Shown here piece after piece: positions 1 through 8,688 of a stretch of 53,285 bases of DNA (position 1 is its first letter; every line of letters begins with the position of its first letter). The stretch comes from Glaciihabitans sp. (GTDB lineage: Bacteria > Actinomycetota > Actinomycetes > Actinomycetales > Microbacteriaceae), in contig JAODMY010000012.1 in NCBI GenBank assembly GCA_025465535.1, forward strand, positions 1 to 53,285, read 5' to 3'. The notes beneath the pieces are model-generated. The model worked only from the letters and a program-made list of their open reading frames with translations. It was not told the DNA's origin and did no database searches. A program made the position numbers and the translations under genes.

Positions 1-384
1 AACAACTGGGATCTCGTCGACTGTTCGGCCGAGTTCATCCTCGGCGAGTACCTGTTCGATCGTCCGCGCGGCGTCCTGTTCGACCTCGCGGCATCCGATT
101 CGGTCTGGGATCGCCGGGTCGCCATCCTCTCGACGTTCGCCTTCATCAAGCGCGGCGACGCATCCACGACCCTCGAAATTTCGGAACTGTTGCTGGCGGA
201 CACGCACGACCTCATCCGCAAGGCGGTCGGCTGGATGCTGCGTGAGGTCGGCAAGCGTGTCGACCGAGCGCTACTCATTCGGTTTCTCGACGAGCACGCG
301 GGGGCCATGTCGCGGGTAACGCTGTCGTACGCGTCCGAGCACCTCACGCCGGAGCAGCGGACCCACTACCGCGCGCTGCGCTGA
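1..384 (+). CDS. DNA alkylation repair protein (AlkD-like), 3' part
   Basis: The gene is cut by the window start; 127 C-terminal residues remain in frame 1. AlkD-type enzymes are HEAT-like-repeat glycosylases that remove alkylated bases such as 3-methyladenine and 7-methylguanine. The visible part carries family hallmarks: NWDLVD near the start, WDRRVAILSTFAFIK, then HDLIRKAVGWMLREVGK, the most conserved block of the family, and a terminal segment resembling the usual LRYAIE helix (here LSYASEHL). The stop is TGA at 382-384. Nothing upstream can be seen, so neither start nor operon can be judged. Family assignment is firm; the exact substrate is inference. Confidence 0.9.
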   Translation, partial: NNWDLVDCSAEFILGEYLFDRPRGVLFDLAASDSVWDRRVAILSTFAFIKRGDASTTLEISELLLADTHDLIRKAVGWMLREVGKRVDRALLIRFLDEHAGAMSRVTLSYASEHLTPEQRTHYRALR

Positions 385-445
385 CGGCGCTCGCCGCGGA
401 TTACCCGTGCAGCTTCCTCGCCAGACCGCATCGTCAGGCGGTTCA

Positions 446-494
446 GCTGACAGTTGTTGTCACTCCCGTCGTCGCGCGGCGACAACAAGGGTCA
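446..494 (+). repeat. GCTGACAGT-type hairpin repeat, copy A
   Basis: This stretch begins GCTGACAGTTGTTGTCAC and ends GGCGACAACAAGG. It contains the inverted repeat TTGTTGTC (454-461) / GACAACAA (481-488). A related sequence lies at 23717-23765 on the other strand, with the outer blocks conserved and the middle diverged. It sits just downstream of the AlkD-like gene. No coding potential is evident. Confidence 0.6.
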
Positions 495-495
495 T

Positions 496-555
496 CTCAC
501 CCTGAGGATTCTCACCCTGAGGATTCTCACCCTGAGGATTCTCACCCCGGGGATT
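496..555 (+). repeat. 15-bp tandem repeat, four copies
   Basis: The unit CTCACCCTGAGGATT is present three times exactly (496-510, 511-525, 526-540) and a fourth time with changes as CTCACCCCGGGGATT (541-555). The array touches the hairpin repeat on its left and stops 12 bp before the truncated hydrolase frame on its right. It is intergenic and too short and regular to be CRISPR. Confidence 0.9.
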
Positions 556-567
556 GGGCCAACTGTG

Positions 568-708
568 TCAGAGCGAATACCGGTTCAGCCACGCGGTGAG
601 CACCTGGGGATCCCACATCCGCAGGCTTGCGATTCCGGCGTGGATCGGTAGCAGTGCGGGATCGCCGGTCGACCTGTCGGTCTCGTAGTACAGCGACGCG
701 CCTGGCAC
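568..708 (-). pseudogene. Remnant of an alpha/beta-hydrolase gene (N-terminal 46 codons)
   Basis: Read leftward from a GTG at 708, the frame gives VPGASLYYETD followed by LLPIHAGIASLRMWDPQ, which matches the first strand, the turn and the HAG oxyanion region of alpha/beta hydrolases. The match ends after WDPQ, and the frame runs through unrelated residues to a stop at 568-570. A normal member is about 250-280 residues, so the nucleophile elbow and the rest of the triad are absent. The tandem repeat array lies immediately beyond the stop, which suggests that a deletion joined here. The remaining bases between 709 and 756 hold no recognisable gene. The relic call rests on motif resemblance only. 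Confidence 0.6.
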
Positions 709-756
709 GTCGAGGCATGGTCCAACCGTAGCGACCGGCTGCGCCAGACTAAAGGC

Positions 757-1686
757 GTGCTTGGGGTGCTCGAGGGGTTCGCGATCATCGGCGTCGTGAT
801 CCTGATCGGATACCTCGTCGGGCGTTTCCACCTGCTCGGACCGAATCCCGCGATCATCCAGCACGTCCTCAGTCGCCTTGTCTTTTTTGTGCTCTCGCCG
901 TGCCTGCTGTTCACGGTCCTCGCGGAGGCGGATGTCCGCGACCTCTTCTCTCGGGTCCTCGCTGTCTCGGCGATCTCGGCCATCGCCTCGATGGCCCTGT
1001 TCCTCGTGATTGCCATCGTCGTGTGGAAGCGCACGGTTCCGGACGCAGTGGTGGGCGCGGCATCGTCGAGCTATGTCAACGCCAACAACATCGGCATCCC
1101 GGTCGCGGTCTACGTGCTCGGCAACCCCGCACTGTCCGCGCCCGTTCTCCTGCTGCAGCTGGTGGTGCTCGCGCCGATCATCCTGACCGTGCTCGATATT
1201 TCGACCAGCGGCAGGGCGTCGATCGGCCGCATCCTGCTCGGACCGGTCCGAAATCCGCTGATCATCGCGTCGCTGCTCGGTGTGATCGTGAGTCTGACCC
1301 GCCTCACGATTCCGCCGCCGGTGATCGCGCCGTTCGCACTGATCGGCGCCGCCTCCGTGCCTGTCGTGCTGATGGCGTTCGGGATGTCGCTGCACGGCAG
1401 CAAACTCCTCGAGGCCGGAACGGACCGGAAGGATGTCATCCTCGCGTCCGCAATCAAGCTCCTGCTGATGCCCGCGGTCGCCTGGTTCGTCGGCGGATTC
1501 GTATTTGGACTCACGGGAACCACACTCTTCGGCTGCGTGGTGTTGGCCGCACTGCCGACCGCCCAGAACGTGCTCAACTACGCGCAGCGCTACGAGCGCG
1601 GCGTGACGCTCGCGCGGGACACCGTTCTCATAACGACGGTCGGTGCCGTCCCGGTTCTCGTCGCGGCCGCGGCGTTGCTGCGCTGA
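757..1686 (+). CDS. AEC (auxin efflux carrier) family transporter
   Basis: A 309-residue, very hydrophobic protein with about ten membrane segments and the two-half layout of the AEC family. Members export or exchange small organic anions (malate, malonate and similar); the substrate here is unknown. Diagnostic stretches are SSYVNANNIGIPVAVYVLG in the first half and the C-terminal LAALPTAQNVLNYAQRYE, both conserved in bacterial AEC proteins. The first in-frame start is GTG at 757, but AAAGG (751-755) is better spaced for the in-frame GTG at 766, so the true start may be three codons later. It stands alone, between a hydrolase relic and the convergent tad locus. Confidence 0.9.
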   Translation: MLGVLEGFAIIGVVILIGYLVGRFHLLGPNPAIIQHVLSRLVFFVLSPCLLFTVLAEADVRDLFSRVLAVSAISAIASMALFLVIAIVVWKRTVPDAVVGAASSSYVNANNIGIPVAVYVLGNPALSAPVLLLQLVVLAPIILTVLDISTSGRASIGRILLGPVRNPLIIASLLGVIVSLTRLTIPPPVIAPFALIGAASVPVVLMAFGMSLHGSKLLEAGTDRKDVILASAIKLLLMPAVAWFVGGFVFGLTGTTLFGCVVLAALPTAQNVLNYAQRYERGVTLARDTVLITTVGAVPVLVAAAALLR

Positions 1687-1735
1687 GCATTCCCGGGCCC
1701 CGACAGCACATGCGCCCCAGACCGAATGCGCTTCT

Positions 1736-1804
1736 CGAACGAAAACGCTTCCCCTTCGAAAACGCTCCCGCTACGAAAACGCTCCCGCTACGAAAACGAA
1801 GGAG
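1736..1804 (+). repeat. Degenerate ACGAAAACGC repeats ending in AAAACGAAGGAG
   Basis: Between the AEC gene and tadC lies a run of CGAAAACGC-type words, including two nearly exact 17-bp units (GCTCCCGCTACGAAAAC) at 1764-1797. The run ends in AAAACGAAGGAG at 1793-1804. That 12-mer is the arm of the large inverted repeats at 12086-12163 and 53076-53158, but here only one arm is present. The location is between two convergent genes, so a role at transcript ends is possible. Confidence 0.6.
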
Positions 1805-1886
1805 ATCCACGCGCCTGAGCGGGTGAGTGGCCTGTTCGATCGCGGTTGGGCCGACGACCGGATCGTCCGGGTCGAATCGCGAGTGT

Positions 1887-2747
1887 TCAGCTGAACGCTT
1901 TGATGATGTTGAGTACCGCGGGCGTGAGCAGCACGATGAACAACACCGGCAGAATACAGAAGACGAGTGGGAAGAGTACCTTGATCGGGATCTTCATCGC
2001 CTTCTCTTCGGCCCTTTGACGCCGGCGGAGACGCATTTCCGCCGCCTGGACCCGTAGTACCGCAGCGATCGCGATTCCGTAGGTATCCGCCTGGACCACC
2101 GAACGGGTGAACCGGTGCAGATCGGCTGACGAGGTCCGCTCGGCGAAGGCCAGGTAGGCGTCTTTGCGAGAGCGCCCGATGCTCATGTCCTGAAGCGTGC
2201 GAATAAACTCCTCCGCGAGCGGACCCTTGCCGTTTGTCGCCGCCTTCGCCATCGCGGCCTCAAATCCGAGACCCGCCTCGACGGCGATGGTCATCTGGTC
2301 GAGCGTGTCGGCCAGCGCATCCTGCATGGCCGATTGCCGTTCCTGCCCCCTGCTGTAGAGGAGCAGATCGGGAACGAAGAAGCAGAGCACGACCAGCGCA
2401 ATTCCGAGCGCGATTCGGAGGAAGCCGGGATCGCCGCTTGCCCACCAGAGAGCGACGACCGCACCGGACGCTGCGACGAGAGGTTTTGCGACGAGGATTC
2501 TGCTGACCGTCCAGGCCTGTGGCCGGCCGGCGAGCGCGATGCGGTGCTCGAGTATGCGGAGATAGCCTTTGGGAACGCGGGCGCTGATGCCGCGGCTGGG
2601 TGCGCTGCGGGGGGCCTCAACAGTGAGGGGAACACCGGCCCCTTCATTGACCGGACGTCGGATTCGACCCGTCACCATGATTCCGATGAGTGTTCCGAAT
2701 CCGCCAGCTACGGCTATCGATGCGAGGACGGCGATAAGCGATGGCAT
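1887..2747 (-). CDS. tadC: Tad pilus assembly membrane protein TadC
   Basis: This 286-residue inner-membrane platform protein is the last gene of the Tad/Flp pilus operon. It starts with a membrane segment (MPSLIAVLASIAVAGGFGTL), has a second hydrophobic pair near residues 105-140, a type II secretion F domain (DALADTLDQMTIAVEAGLGFEAAM onward, about residues 145-265), and a C-terminal membrane helix PLVFCILPVLFIVLLTPAV. TadC pairs with TadB to couple the TadA ATPase to pilin extrusion. The start lies 10 bp after the tadB stop, consistent with one transcript. Nothing odd is seen. Confidence 0.92.
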   Translation of the reverse strand: MPSLIAVLASIAVAGGFGTLIGIMVTGRIRRPVNEGAGVPLTVEAPRSAPSRGISARVPKGYLRILEHRIALAGRPQAWTVSRILVAKPLVAASGAVVALWWASGDPGFLRIALGIALVVLCFFVPDLLLYSRGQERQSAMQDALADTLDQMTIAVEAGLGFEAAMAKAATNGKGPLAEEFIRTLQDMSIGRSRKDAYLAFAERTSSADLHRFTRSVVQADTYGIAIAAVLRVQAAEMRLRRRQRAEEKAMKIPIKVLFPLVFCILPVLFIVLLTPAVLNIIKAFS

Positions 2748-2757
2748 TTGATTTCTC

Positions 2758-3714
2758 CTAGAACTTGACCTTGACGACGGCCATCATCCAGAGGGAGCCC
2801 AAGATGAGCAGCACCCCCGCGACGACGAGGGCCAGGATTCCGAAGATGCTCTGAAAAAAGCCGGCGAAATACGCAGGCTGCGTCAGGACAAGGAAGGTGA
2901 AAACGCCGATCGGCAGGAGGACGAGCACCCAGGCGGACATCTTGCCTTCCGCGGCCAGTGCTTTCACCTGGCGACGGATCTCGTTCCGCTCCCGGATGGT
3001 GTGCCCGACCTGGTCGAGTACCTCGGAGAGATTGCCGCCGACCTCGCGATTGATCGAGATCGCCTGCGCAACCCACTGGAAGTCGTCGCTGCGCATCCGG
3101 TGAGCGGTGTTGTCGAGCGCGTCGCTCAGGTCGCGTCCGATACGGGTCTCGTTGACAACGCGCGCGAACTCTTCGGCGGTTGGGGATTCCGTCTCCTGCG
3201 CCGAGGCGTCGATCGCCCTGAGCAGGCTGTGCCCGGCGCGGAGCCCCCCGGCCAGCAGGCCGAGCGTTTCGTCAAGTTGGTCGGCGAACTTCGCGCGGCG
3301 GCGACCGATCCTCACGTGGAGCAGAATCTTCGCGCCGAGCGGGGCGAGCGCGATGAACAGCACCATCACCGGGATGACGAATATCGTGCCCCTGGTGAGC
3401 AGCAGTCCGAGAAGGGCGAGCACGGAGGCCGCCGAAAACACCATGAGGAGAAAGGCCGGCGGCTGCATCCGAATGTTTGCCTGCTCGAGTTCGTCCGCAT
3501 CGAAGGGGGCCTTGCCGCGGCGGTGGAGCGCTCCTCCGATCGCGGCGACGGTATGGTCGGTCAAGGCGCTGACGGCGGACGTCGCGACGGCATCGGGCGC
3601 ATTTCGCCGCTCGAAGGCGACCCGCGGATGAGGCGGCGAGACGACCAGGAACACGATCACCAGCAGCGCGAGCAGTCCGACCGTGACGCCGGCGTAGAAC
3701 ACGATGTCATTCAT
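2758..3714 (-). CDS. tadB: Tad pilus assembly membrane protein TadB
   Basis: This 318-residue partner of TadC also carries a type II secretion F domain (FADQLDETLGLLAGGLRAGHSLLRAI through the region near IGRDLSDALDNTA). It has a membrane helix at the N-terminus (VTVGLLALLVIVFLVVS), a central pair, and two at the C-terminus. The frame is open much further upstream through tadA, but the ATG at 3714 is chosen because it forms a TGATG stop-start junction with tadA and begins the usual MNDIVFYAG segment. An in-frame GTG directly before it is the only near alternative. Translational coupling to tadA is likely. Confidence 0.92.
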   Translation of the reverse strand: MNDIVFYAGVTVGLLALLVIVFLVVSPPHPRVAFERRNAPDAVATSAVSALTDHTVAAIGGALHRRGKAPFDADELEQANIRMQPPAFLLMVFSAASVLALLGLLLTRGTIFVIPVMVLFIALAPLGAKILLHVRIGRRRAKFADQLDETLGLLAGGLRAGHSLLRAIDASAQETESPTAEEFARVVNETRIGRDLSDALDNTAHRMRSDDFQWVAQAISINREVGGNLSEVLDQVGHTIRERNEIRRQVKALAAEGKMSAWVLVLLPIGVFTFLVLTQPAYFAGFFQSIFGILALVVAGVLLILGSLWMMAVVKVKF

Positions 3715-5168
3715 CACGACGCCCTCGCGATCAACTCGGACTGGAAGACTTCGGGGGGGAGCGTGATGCCGAGATCCTTGAACCGATCCGCAAACCGGGG
3801 GCGGACTCCCGTCGCCACCGCGTGTCCGAGGTGCCGGCCATAGTGATCGACCCCGGCACCGTAGTCGAAGACGAAGGCGTCCTGGAGGGTGACGATGTCG
3901 CCCTCCATCCCCTGTACCTCGGTCAGGTGCGTGACACGACGCGTTCCGTCCTTTAGTCTTCCGATCTGCACGATCACGTCGACGGCGGAGGAGATCTGTT
4001 CGCGGATGGCTCTCAACGGCAGGTTCATCCCCGCCATGAGAACCAGCGTCTCCATCCGTGCGATGGCGTCTCGTGGTGAGTTCGAGTGCACGGTGGAAAT
4101 CGATCCCTCGTGACCAGTGTTCATCGCCTGGAGCATGTCGAGGGTCTCGCCGCCGCGGCATTCCCCGATCACGATGCGATCCGGGCGCATGCGCAGCGAG
4201 TTGCGCACAAGATCCCTGATGGTGATTTCCCCTTTGGCCTCGATGTTCGGCGGCCGGGACTCGAGCCGGATGACGTGTTCCTGCTGCAACTGCAGCTCGA
4301 CGGCATCCTCGATCGTGATGATCCTCTCGTCATCGGGGATGTAGCCGGAGAGCACGTTCAACAGGGTCGTCTTGCCGGTGCCGGTGCCGCCGGAGACGAT
4401 GATGTTCAGTCGTGCCTTGACGCAGGCGTCGAGCACTGTTGCCATATTGGCGTTCAGCGTGCCGAACCGGATGAGGTCGTCGACCGTGTACGGCTTCCTG
4501 GCGAATTTACGGATGGTGAGAGAGGATCCGTCGACGGCCAGCGGGGGGATGATCGCGTTAACTCGCGATCCGTCGGCCAGGCGGGCGTCGACGAGGGGTG
4601 ACGACTCGTCAATCCGGCGTCCCACCTTGGCGACGATCCGCTCGATGACGCGCCGGAGCTGCGCCTCGCTCGTGAATCGAGCGGGATCCCGGCTGAGGCG
4701 TCCCGATCTCTCCACGAAAATCTGGTCGGGTCCGTTGACCATGATCTCGGTGACCGCCTCGTCATCGAGCAGGGCGTCGAGGGGACCGTATCCGAGGACA
4801 TCGGCGCCGATCTCCGCGATGAGTCTCGCGAGTTCGCTTGCGCTCAGCGGCACCTGTTCGGCCGTGACGATGGTGCTGAGCTCCGCCCGGGCGTAGGCGT
4901 GAAGCTGTTCCTCGGAGAGACTCGCGTCGTTGAGCCGAGATCCGATGCGTTCGAACAGCTCCTGCGCCGCCCGCTCCTTGATATCGGCGAGCGGATCGAC
5001 CGGGGGCACGCCGATCTGGGGATGCGGGGAACTCCCGACTACCGGTGTGTCGGCCTCGCGCAGCGGAAGAGTCGTTTCCGGAGTTCGGTCGGGGACAGTC
5101 CCCGGGTTGTCTGTTTGAGTCTGGGCTCCGCTGCGGCGCAGCGCGTCTACCCGATCCGTGAGTTTCAT
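3714..5168 (-). CDS. tadA: Tad pilus ATPase TadA/CpaF
   Basis: A 484-residue cytoplasmic hexameric ATPase that powers Flp pilus assembly. The N-terminal 60 residues are a poorly conserved linker. The two-part secretion ATPase core follows, with Walker A GGTGTGKTT near residues 259-267, the Asp box TIEDAVELQ, the Walker B-like RMRPDRIVIGECRG, and the His box TGHEGSISTVHSNS. All catalytic motifs are present. The start ATG overlaps the tadZ stop by four bases (ATGA), and its stop is shared with the tadB start, so tadZ-A-B are tightly coupled. Confidence 0.95.
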   Translation of the reverse strand: MKLTDRVDALRRSGAQTQTDNPGTVPDRTPETTLPLREADTPVVGSSPHPQIGVPPVDPLADIKERAAQELFERIGSRLNDASLSEEQLHAYARAELSTIVTAEQVPLSASELARLIAEIGADVLGYGPLDALLDDEAVTEIMVNGPDQIFVERSGRLSRDPARFTSEAQLRRVIERIVAKVGRRIDESSPLVDARLADGSRVNAIIPPLAVDGSSLTIRKFARKPYTVDDLIRFGTLNANMATVLDACVKARLNIIVSGGTGTGKTTLLNVLSGYIPDDERIITIEDAVELQLQQEHVIRLESRPPNIEAKGEITIRDLVRNSLRMRPDRIVIGECRGGETLDMLQAMNTGHEGSISTVHSNSPRDAIARMETLVLMAGMNLPLRAIREQISSAVDVIVQIGRLKDGTRRVTHLTEVQGMEGDIVTLQDAFVFDYGAGVDHYGRHLGHAVATGVRPRFADRFKDLGITLPPEVFQSELIARAS

Positions 5169-6508
5169 GCCACAACCGCCCTTCTGTGAATCCTGCCCCG
5201 CTTCTGCGGGGTGGAGAGATCGAACCTTCGCACGAGAGCAGACATTGCCTTCGATACGGAGTCTTTGCTGCGGTCCTGAAGCACCGGAATTCCGCGATTC
5301 GTCGACAGCACGACACGCTTGGACCGTGGGATCGCGACGTCAACGGGAATTCCGGTGATGGCCTCAATATCCCGGATTGAAAGTCCGCTGTCTCGGTCGG
5401 CGAAATTGAGGACGAGGTGTCGAACCCTTGGCAGGATGCCGAGGCTTGAGAGCACCGTGAGATGTGTTCGCAGGCTACGTGCGCTGGTAACCGACATGCC
5501 GCAGACGAGCACGGCATCCGTGCACTGTTCGATCGCAGCCAGAGTGTGCTCGCCGAGCCCGGGTGCCGTGTCGATGATCACGTAACGGAACTTTCCGGAG
5601 AGCTGATCGATCAAGGCGCCAAGCTGATCGCCCGTCACCCTGTCGCCGTCGACCGGCGACGCGGCGCCGCAGATGGCATAGAAGGCAGCGGGATGGACGG
5701 TCAGATAGGTCTTCAACACGATGGTGTCTCCCGCGGCCGCCTCAGAAACCGCGTCGGGCAGTGTGTTGATCGAGTCGAGAGAGAGCGCAGTTGCGACATC
5801 TCCGAATTGCGCGTCCCCGTCGATGAGTACGACGGACATCGGGGCGACTTTCCCCAGTCCGACGGCGATGTTGGTCGCCATGGTCGTCTTGCCCACCCCA
5901 CCTTTCGGTGACACGACGGCGATGATCTGGGTACGAATCCCATCTGCCGTCTCGCGGGGTTCGTGGCCATCATCCGGTTCCGCTTCGGGGCCTGTTTTCG
6001 GGCCTGGCATTTCGCGTTCCGACGCCGGTACTGGCTCGACGGTTGGGAAGACAACTGGCGCGTCGACCGGACTCTGCTCTGGCACACCGACGGTCGTGGT
6101 CTTCGGCTTGGGCCAGCGGGCCTTGGGTTTGACCCCGGCCTTGAGGCGCTCGCGAAACCCTGTGACGGCTTCGATGAGGGCGGCGTCATCGAGACTCGGG
6201 CTCGCTACGGCTTGAACTTTCATGTCCGACACCCATTTCTCGATTCCTGGCAGGTTCTCCCGCACGAGCATGATTCCCGTGTGGGGGTATCGCATGGAGA
6301 GCCTGTCGGAAAGTTCGTAGGCCTGCGCGTAGGAGAGCGCAGGGCCGAGAATCGCGACGTCCGGGTCGTCGATGGTCAGGTGAGCGATCGCCGCCGAGGC
6401 ACCGTGCGCCAGTGACCGTCCCATGATCGTGTCGAGATCGTCGTCGAGCAGGATCCGCATGCGGGATTCGAACTTGCGGCTGCGACTGATCAGCAGCAGC
6501 CGACTCAT
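5165..6508 (-). CDS. tadZ: Tad pilus localisation protein TadZ/CpaE (ParA/MinD-like)
   Basis: A 447-residue protein with an N-terminal receiver-like domain (about residues 1-120) and a C-terminal MinD/ParA ATPase domain from about residue 190. The deviant Walker A reads SPKGGVGKTT and is followed by VVLIDGDAQFGDVA; VIIDTAPGLGEHT is the switch II region. The receiver-like part starts LLLISRSRKFESRMR and lacks a convincing phosphoacceptor set, as is usual for CpaE. These proteins place the pilus machine at a pole or focus. A Pro-rich linker at about 140-185 joins the domains. Its start overlaps the cpaB stop (ATGA). Confidence 0.9.
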   Translation of the reverse strand: MSRLLLISRSRKFESRMRILLDDDLDTIMGRSLAHGASAAIAHLTIDDPDVAILGPALSYAQAYELSDRLSMRYPHTGIMLVRENLPGIEKWVSDMKVQAVASPSLDDAALIEAVTGFRERLKAGVKPKARWPKPKTTTVGVPEQSPVDAPVVFPTVEPVPASEREMPGPKTGPEAEPDDGHEPRETADGIRTQIIAVVSPKGGVGKTTMATNIAVGLGKVAPMSVVLIDGDAQFGDVATALSLDSINTLPDAVSEAAAGDTIVLKTYLTVHPAAFYAICGAASPVDGDRVTGDQLGALIDQLSGKFRYVIIDTAPGLGEHTLAAIEQCTDAVLVCGMSVTSARSLRTHLTVLSSLGILPRVRHLVLNFADRDSGLSIRDIEAITGIPVDVAIPRSKRVVLSTNRGIPVLQDRSKDSVSKAMSALVRRFDLSTPQKRGRIHRRAVVA

Positions 6509-7224
6509 TTGAACACCTCGTTGCCGTTGGCCTGCCGGGAGCCCGACTCGTCCGACTTTGCGGTCTCGGTGGTGAGCCAGACGGTTCCGAACTGCTGGCC
6601 CCAGACGAGCTTTTCGATGTCGGCCGTCGAGCGTGCGAGCGTGACCATCACAATGTCGGCCGGTCCTGAAGCCTTGGACGTTTGCGTGCTTGCCGAGGCC
6701 ACCGCCGTGACTAGCACCTTCTGAAAGACCTCTTTCGTCGTCGGCGCATCGGTGCCGCCGGCCGACTTGAGCGTCGCCGCGATGACGATTCCGACGGTGT
6801 CGCCCACCTTCACGGTGCCTCCAACGATCCGCTCGATGGGGAGCGCGATGGTCACGGTCTGCATGCCAGCGGGAACCTGCAGTTTGCCGTGCGCCGCGTG
6901 TTCGGCCGGAGGCAGCCAGCGCGATGCCAGGATTTGCTCGCCGGGTACGAGCGCCACATCGGCGACCTTCCCGTCCAATTGGTTCAGGTCGGTGACGCGA
7001 CCGGCGACCGCTGCTGACGCAGGGATGCTCTTCTCGGCGATCCTGGTCTCGGCGGCGGTGGCCGTGGTGCCCGCGGGAATACGGGCGGTCACGACGTAGA
7101 CCGTCACGAACGCCGCACCATCCGAGGCACGCGCATCCGCCCCCCTGACATATGCGGTGAGAACGAGCGCGCCGGCCACTGCCAGCACTAGGGCGACAAT
7201 CGCGCCGACGAGTCGAGTCTTCAT
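6505..7224 (-). CDS. cpaB: Flp pilus assembly protein CpaB/RcpC (SAF domain)
   Basis: This 239-residue protein has a single N-terminal membrane anchor (LVGAIVALVLAVAGALVLTAYV) and a SAF domain at about residues 40-105 (VTARIPAGTTATAAE, LVPGEQILASRWLPP). It ends in an RcpC-type domain (VTIALPIERIVGGTVKVGDTV). In Gram-negatives RcpC sits in the periplasm near the secretin; in actinobacteria it probably acts in the cell-wall zone. TAGGAG precedes the ATG at a good distance. It starts 9 bp after the tadG stop. Confidence 0.88.
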   Translation of the reverse strand: MKTRLVGAIVALVLAVAGALVLTAYVRGADARASDGAAFVTVYVVTARIPAGTTATAAETRIAEKSIPASAAVAGRVTDLNQLDGKVADVALVPGEQILASRWLPPAEHAAHGKLQVPAGMQTVTIALPIERIVGGTVKVGDTVGIVIAATLKSAGGTDAPTTKEVFQKVLVTAVASASTQTSKASGPADIVMVTLARSTADIEKLVWGQQFGTVWLTTETAKSDESGSRQANGNEVFK

Positions 7225-7233
7225 GGTGTGCTC

Positions 7234-8211
7234 CTAATTGCTCAGTCGAACGATTGATGCGCCGAGGTCGGGTCCTCCGAGCGCAGTTGCGGCGTCATCG
7301 ATAGACACCCAGTGGGTGAAATAGCCCTGGATGCCACGGCAGTTGCCGGTGCAGCTCGGAGCCGCGGGATCGATGTTGACCTGGGGAAATGAATGTCCGC
7401 CAGAGAGCTTCCAGCCCGTGAGCTTGAATGCGGCGAAGGCGTAAATGTGATAGCTGGCGGCCGGGCCGTGTGCGACATCCGCGCCGTCGAAGATCGGAAC
7501 GAGCACGGTCATTCCCTGCAGGTGCGACATCGTGTCGTCACACACTCCGGGGTACGAGTTGCCTGGCTGACTCTGCACCGTTGCGTGGTTCAGGTCGACA
7601 TTGGCCCCACATTGACCTGCGAGTTGTTGGAGCCAGCCGAAGCCACCGGGGATCGGGTGGCCGTCGCGGCTCGCGCAGCTCAGGTCCTGGTCGTACCGGA
7701 TCAGTTGCAGGGTTCCGTCGAGGGCAGGCCTGAATTCGCAATAGGAGATCGCGATGGGAAGCAGGATCGCAGACGACTGGGGTGACCCCCACTCGGCGGT
7801 GGCTTTGGCTTGCACGGTGGTCGAATTGGCGTAGCCGGGTGAGATGAGGGCCGCGAAGAAGTTGTTGATCGCCGATGCGTTTGAACCCGCCTCACGGGTG
7901 CTCGAAGTGACGGTCACGCTATGGCTGGTGGGGAAAGTCGGCGTGAGAACGTTGGCGGCGCCGTCGTTGGCGTTGGCGTTGGCGAGGGAGGCAGCTTGAG
8001 CGGTGGATCCTGTGCAGATCCCCTTCGCGCAATTCTGCGCGATCGACAGAGCACCGGCGTCCGCGCCGTTTTGAAGCTGTGCCCGTTCCACATACAGGGC
8101 ACCGACATCGATCGCGATCGCGAGGCAGCCGATGATCGGCACCATGAGGAGGCCGACCATCACGGCAGTCGCTCCTTGTTCGTCCCGCAGGCGGGAAGTC
8201 ATCCACCGCAT
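7234..8211 (-). CDS. TadG-like pilus-associated protein
   Basis: 325 residues. The N-terminus (DEQGATAVMVGLLMVPIIGC) is the TadE/TadG-type membrane segment, followed by ALYVERAQLQNGADAGALSIAQ, the signature of the TadG-like N-terminal family. The rest is extracytoplasmic, rich in Ser, Thr, Asn and Ala, with several Cys (QNCAKGIC, SYCEF, DLSCAS, PSCTGNC) that could form disulphides. The start ATG lies inside the end of tadE (13-base overlap), with AAAGGAG seven bases upstream. Unlike proteobacterial TadG it has no visible von Willebrand domain. The exact role in the pilus is not known. Confidence 0.85.
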   Translation of the reverse strand: MRWMTSRLRDEQGATAVMVGLLMVPIIGCLAIAIDVGALYVERAQLQNGADAGALSIAQNCAKGICTGSTAQAASLANANANDGAANVLTPTFPTSHSVTVTSSTREAGSNASAINNFFAALISPGYANSTTVQAKATAEWGSPQSSAILLPIAISYCEFRPALDGTLQLIRYDQDLSCASRDGHPIPGGFGWLQQLAGQCGANVDLNHATVQSQPGNSYPGVCDDTMSHLQGMTVLVPIFDGADVAHGPAASYHIYAFAAFKLTGWKLSGGHSFPQVNIDPAAPSCTGNCRGIQGYFTHWVSIDDAATALGGPDLGASIVRLSN

Positions 8212-8588
8212 AGCATTACTCCTTTGCCTTTCAACGGCAGTGTGATGCCGAAGTATCCGGTCAGCAGGGTGGCGTTGTAGCTGATCGTCACGGTGACGGT
8301 CGATCCGGCCGTACAGGTGGAAGGGCTGACCGTAATGTTTCCGGTGCTGACCGCCGGCTGTACCGATGCGGCCGCGGATATCGTGGCCGACTTGGCGAGC
8401 GCAGGATCGTTGTGAATCGCCATGACCCTTGCGCCCTCGCGGGCGGCGTTGGTCAATGAGATCTGGGTGTTGAACAGAAGGCTGAACTCGATGAGCCCCA
8501 TGATCAGGAGCACGAGCAGTGGCAGGATGAGTGCGAATTCGACCGCGGCCGCGCCACGGTCATTCGTCGGGTTGGGTTTGATCGTCAT
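8199..8588 (-). CDS. tadE: TadE-like pseudopilin
   Basis: A 129-residue minor pilin-like protein. The N-terminus DRGAAAVEFALILPLLVLLI has the Gly/Ala cleavage context and the Glu at +5 typical of TadE, followed by a hydrophobic helix and TNAAREGARVMAI. The ATG at 8588 is chosen because GGAAGGAG lies seven bases upstream; the longer open frame into the flp region has no such site. TadE proteins are processed by the same peptidase as Flp. Its end overlaps the tadG start. Confidence 0.9.
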   Translation of the reverse strand: MTIKPNPTNDRGAAAVEFALILPLLVLLIMGLIEFSLLFNTQISLTNAAREGARVMAIHNDPALAKSATISAAASVQPAVSTGNITVSPSTCTAGSTVTVTISYNATLLTGYFGITLPLKGKGVMLCGG

Positions 8589-8688
8589 TGCTGCGCTCCT
8601 TCCATTGGGTGGCAGCGGCCTCCACATTCGCGGAGGCCGCCGCATGGCCTCGAGTCCGCCAGGGTGGCGGCCCGCATCCTGTGCTGGC

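Noticed and set aside
496-555. CRISPR array
   Set aside because: Units are directly adjacent 15-mers without spacers, and no cas genes are present.
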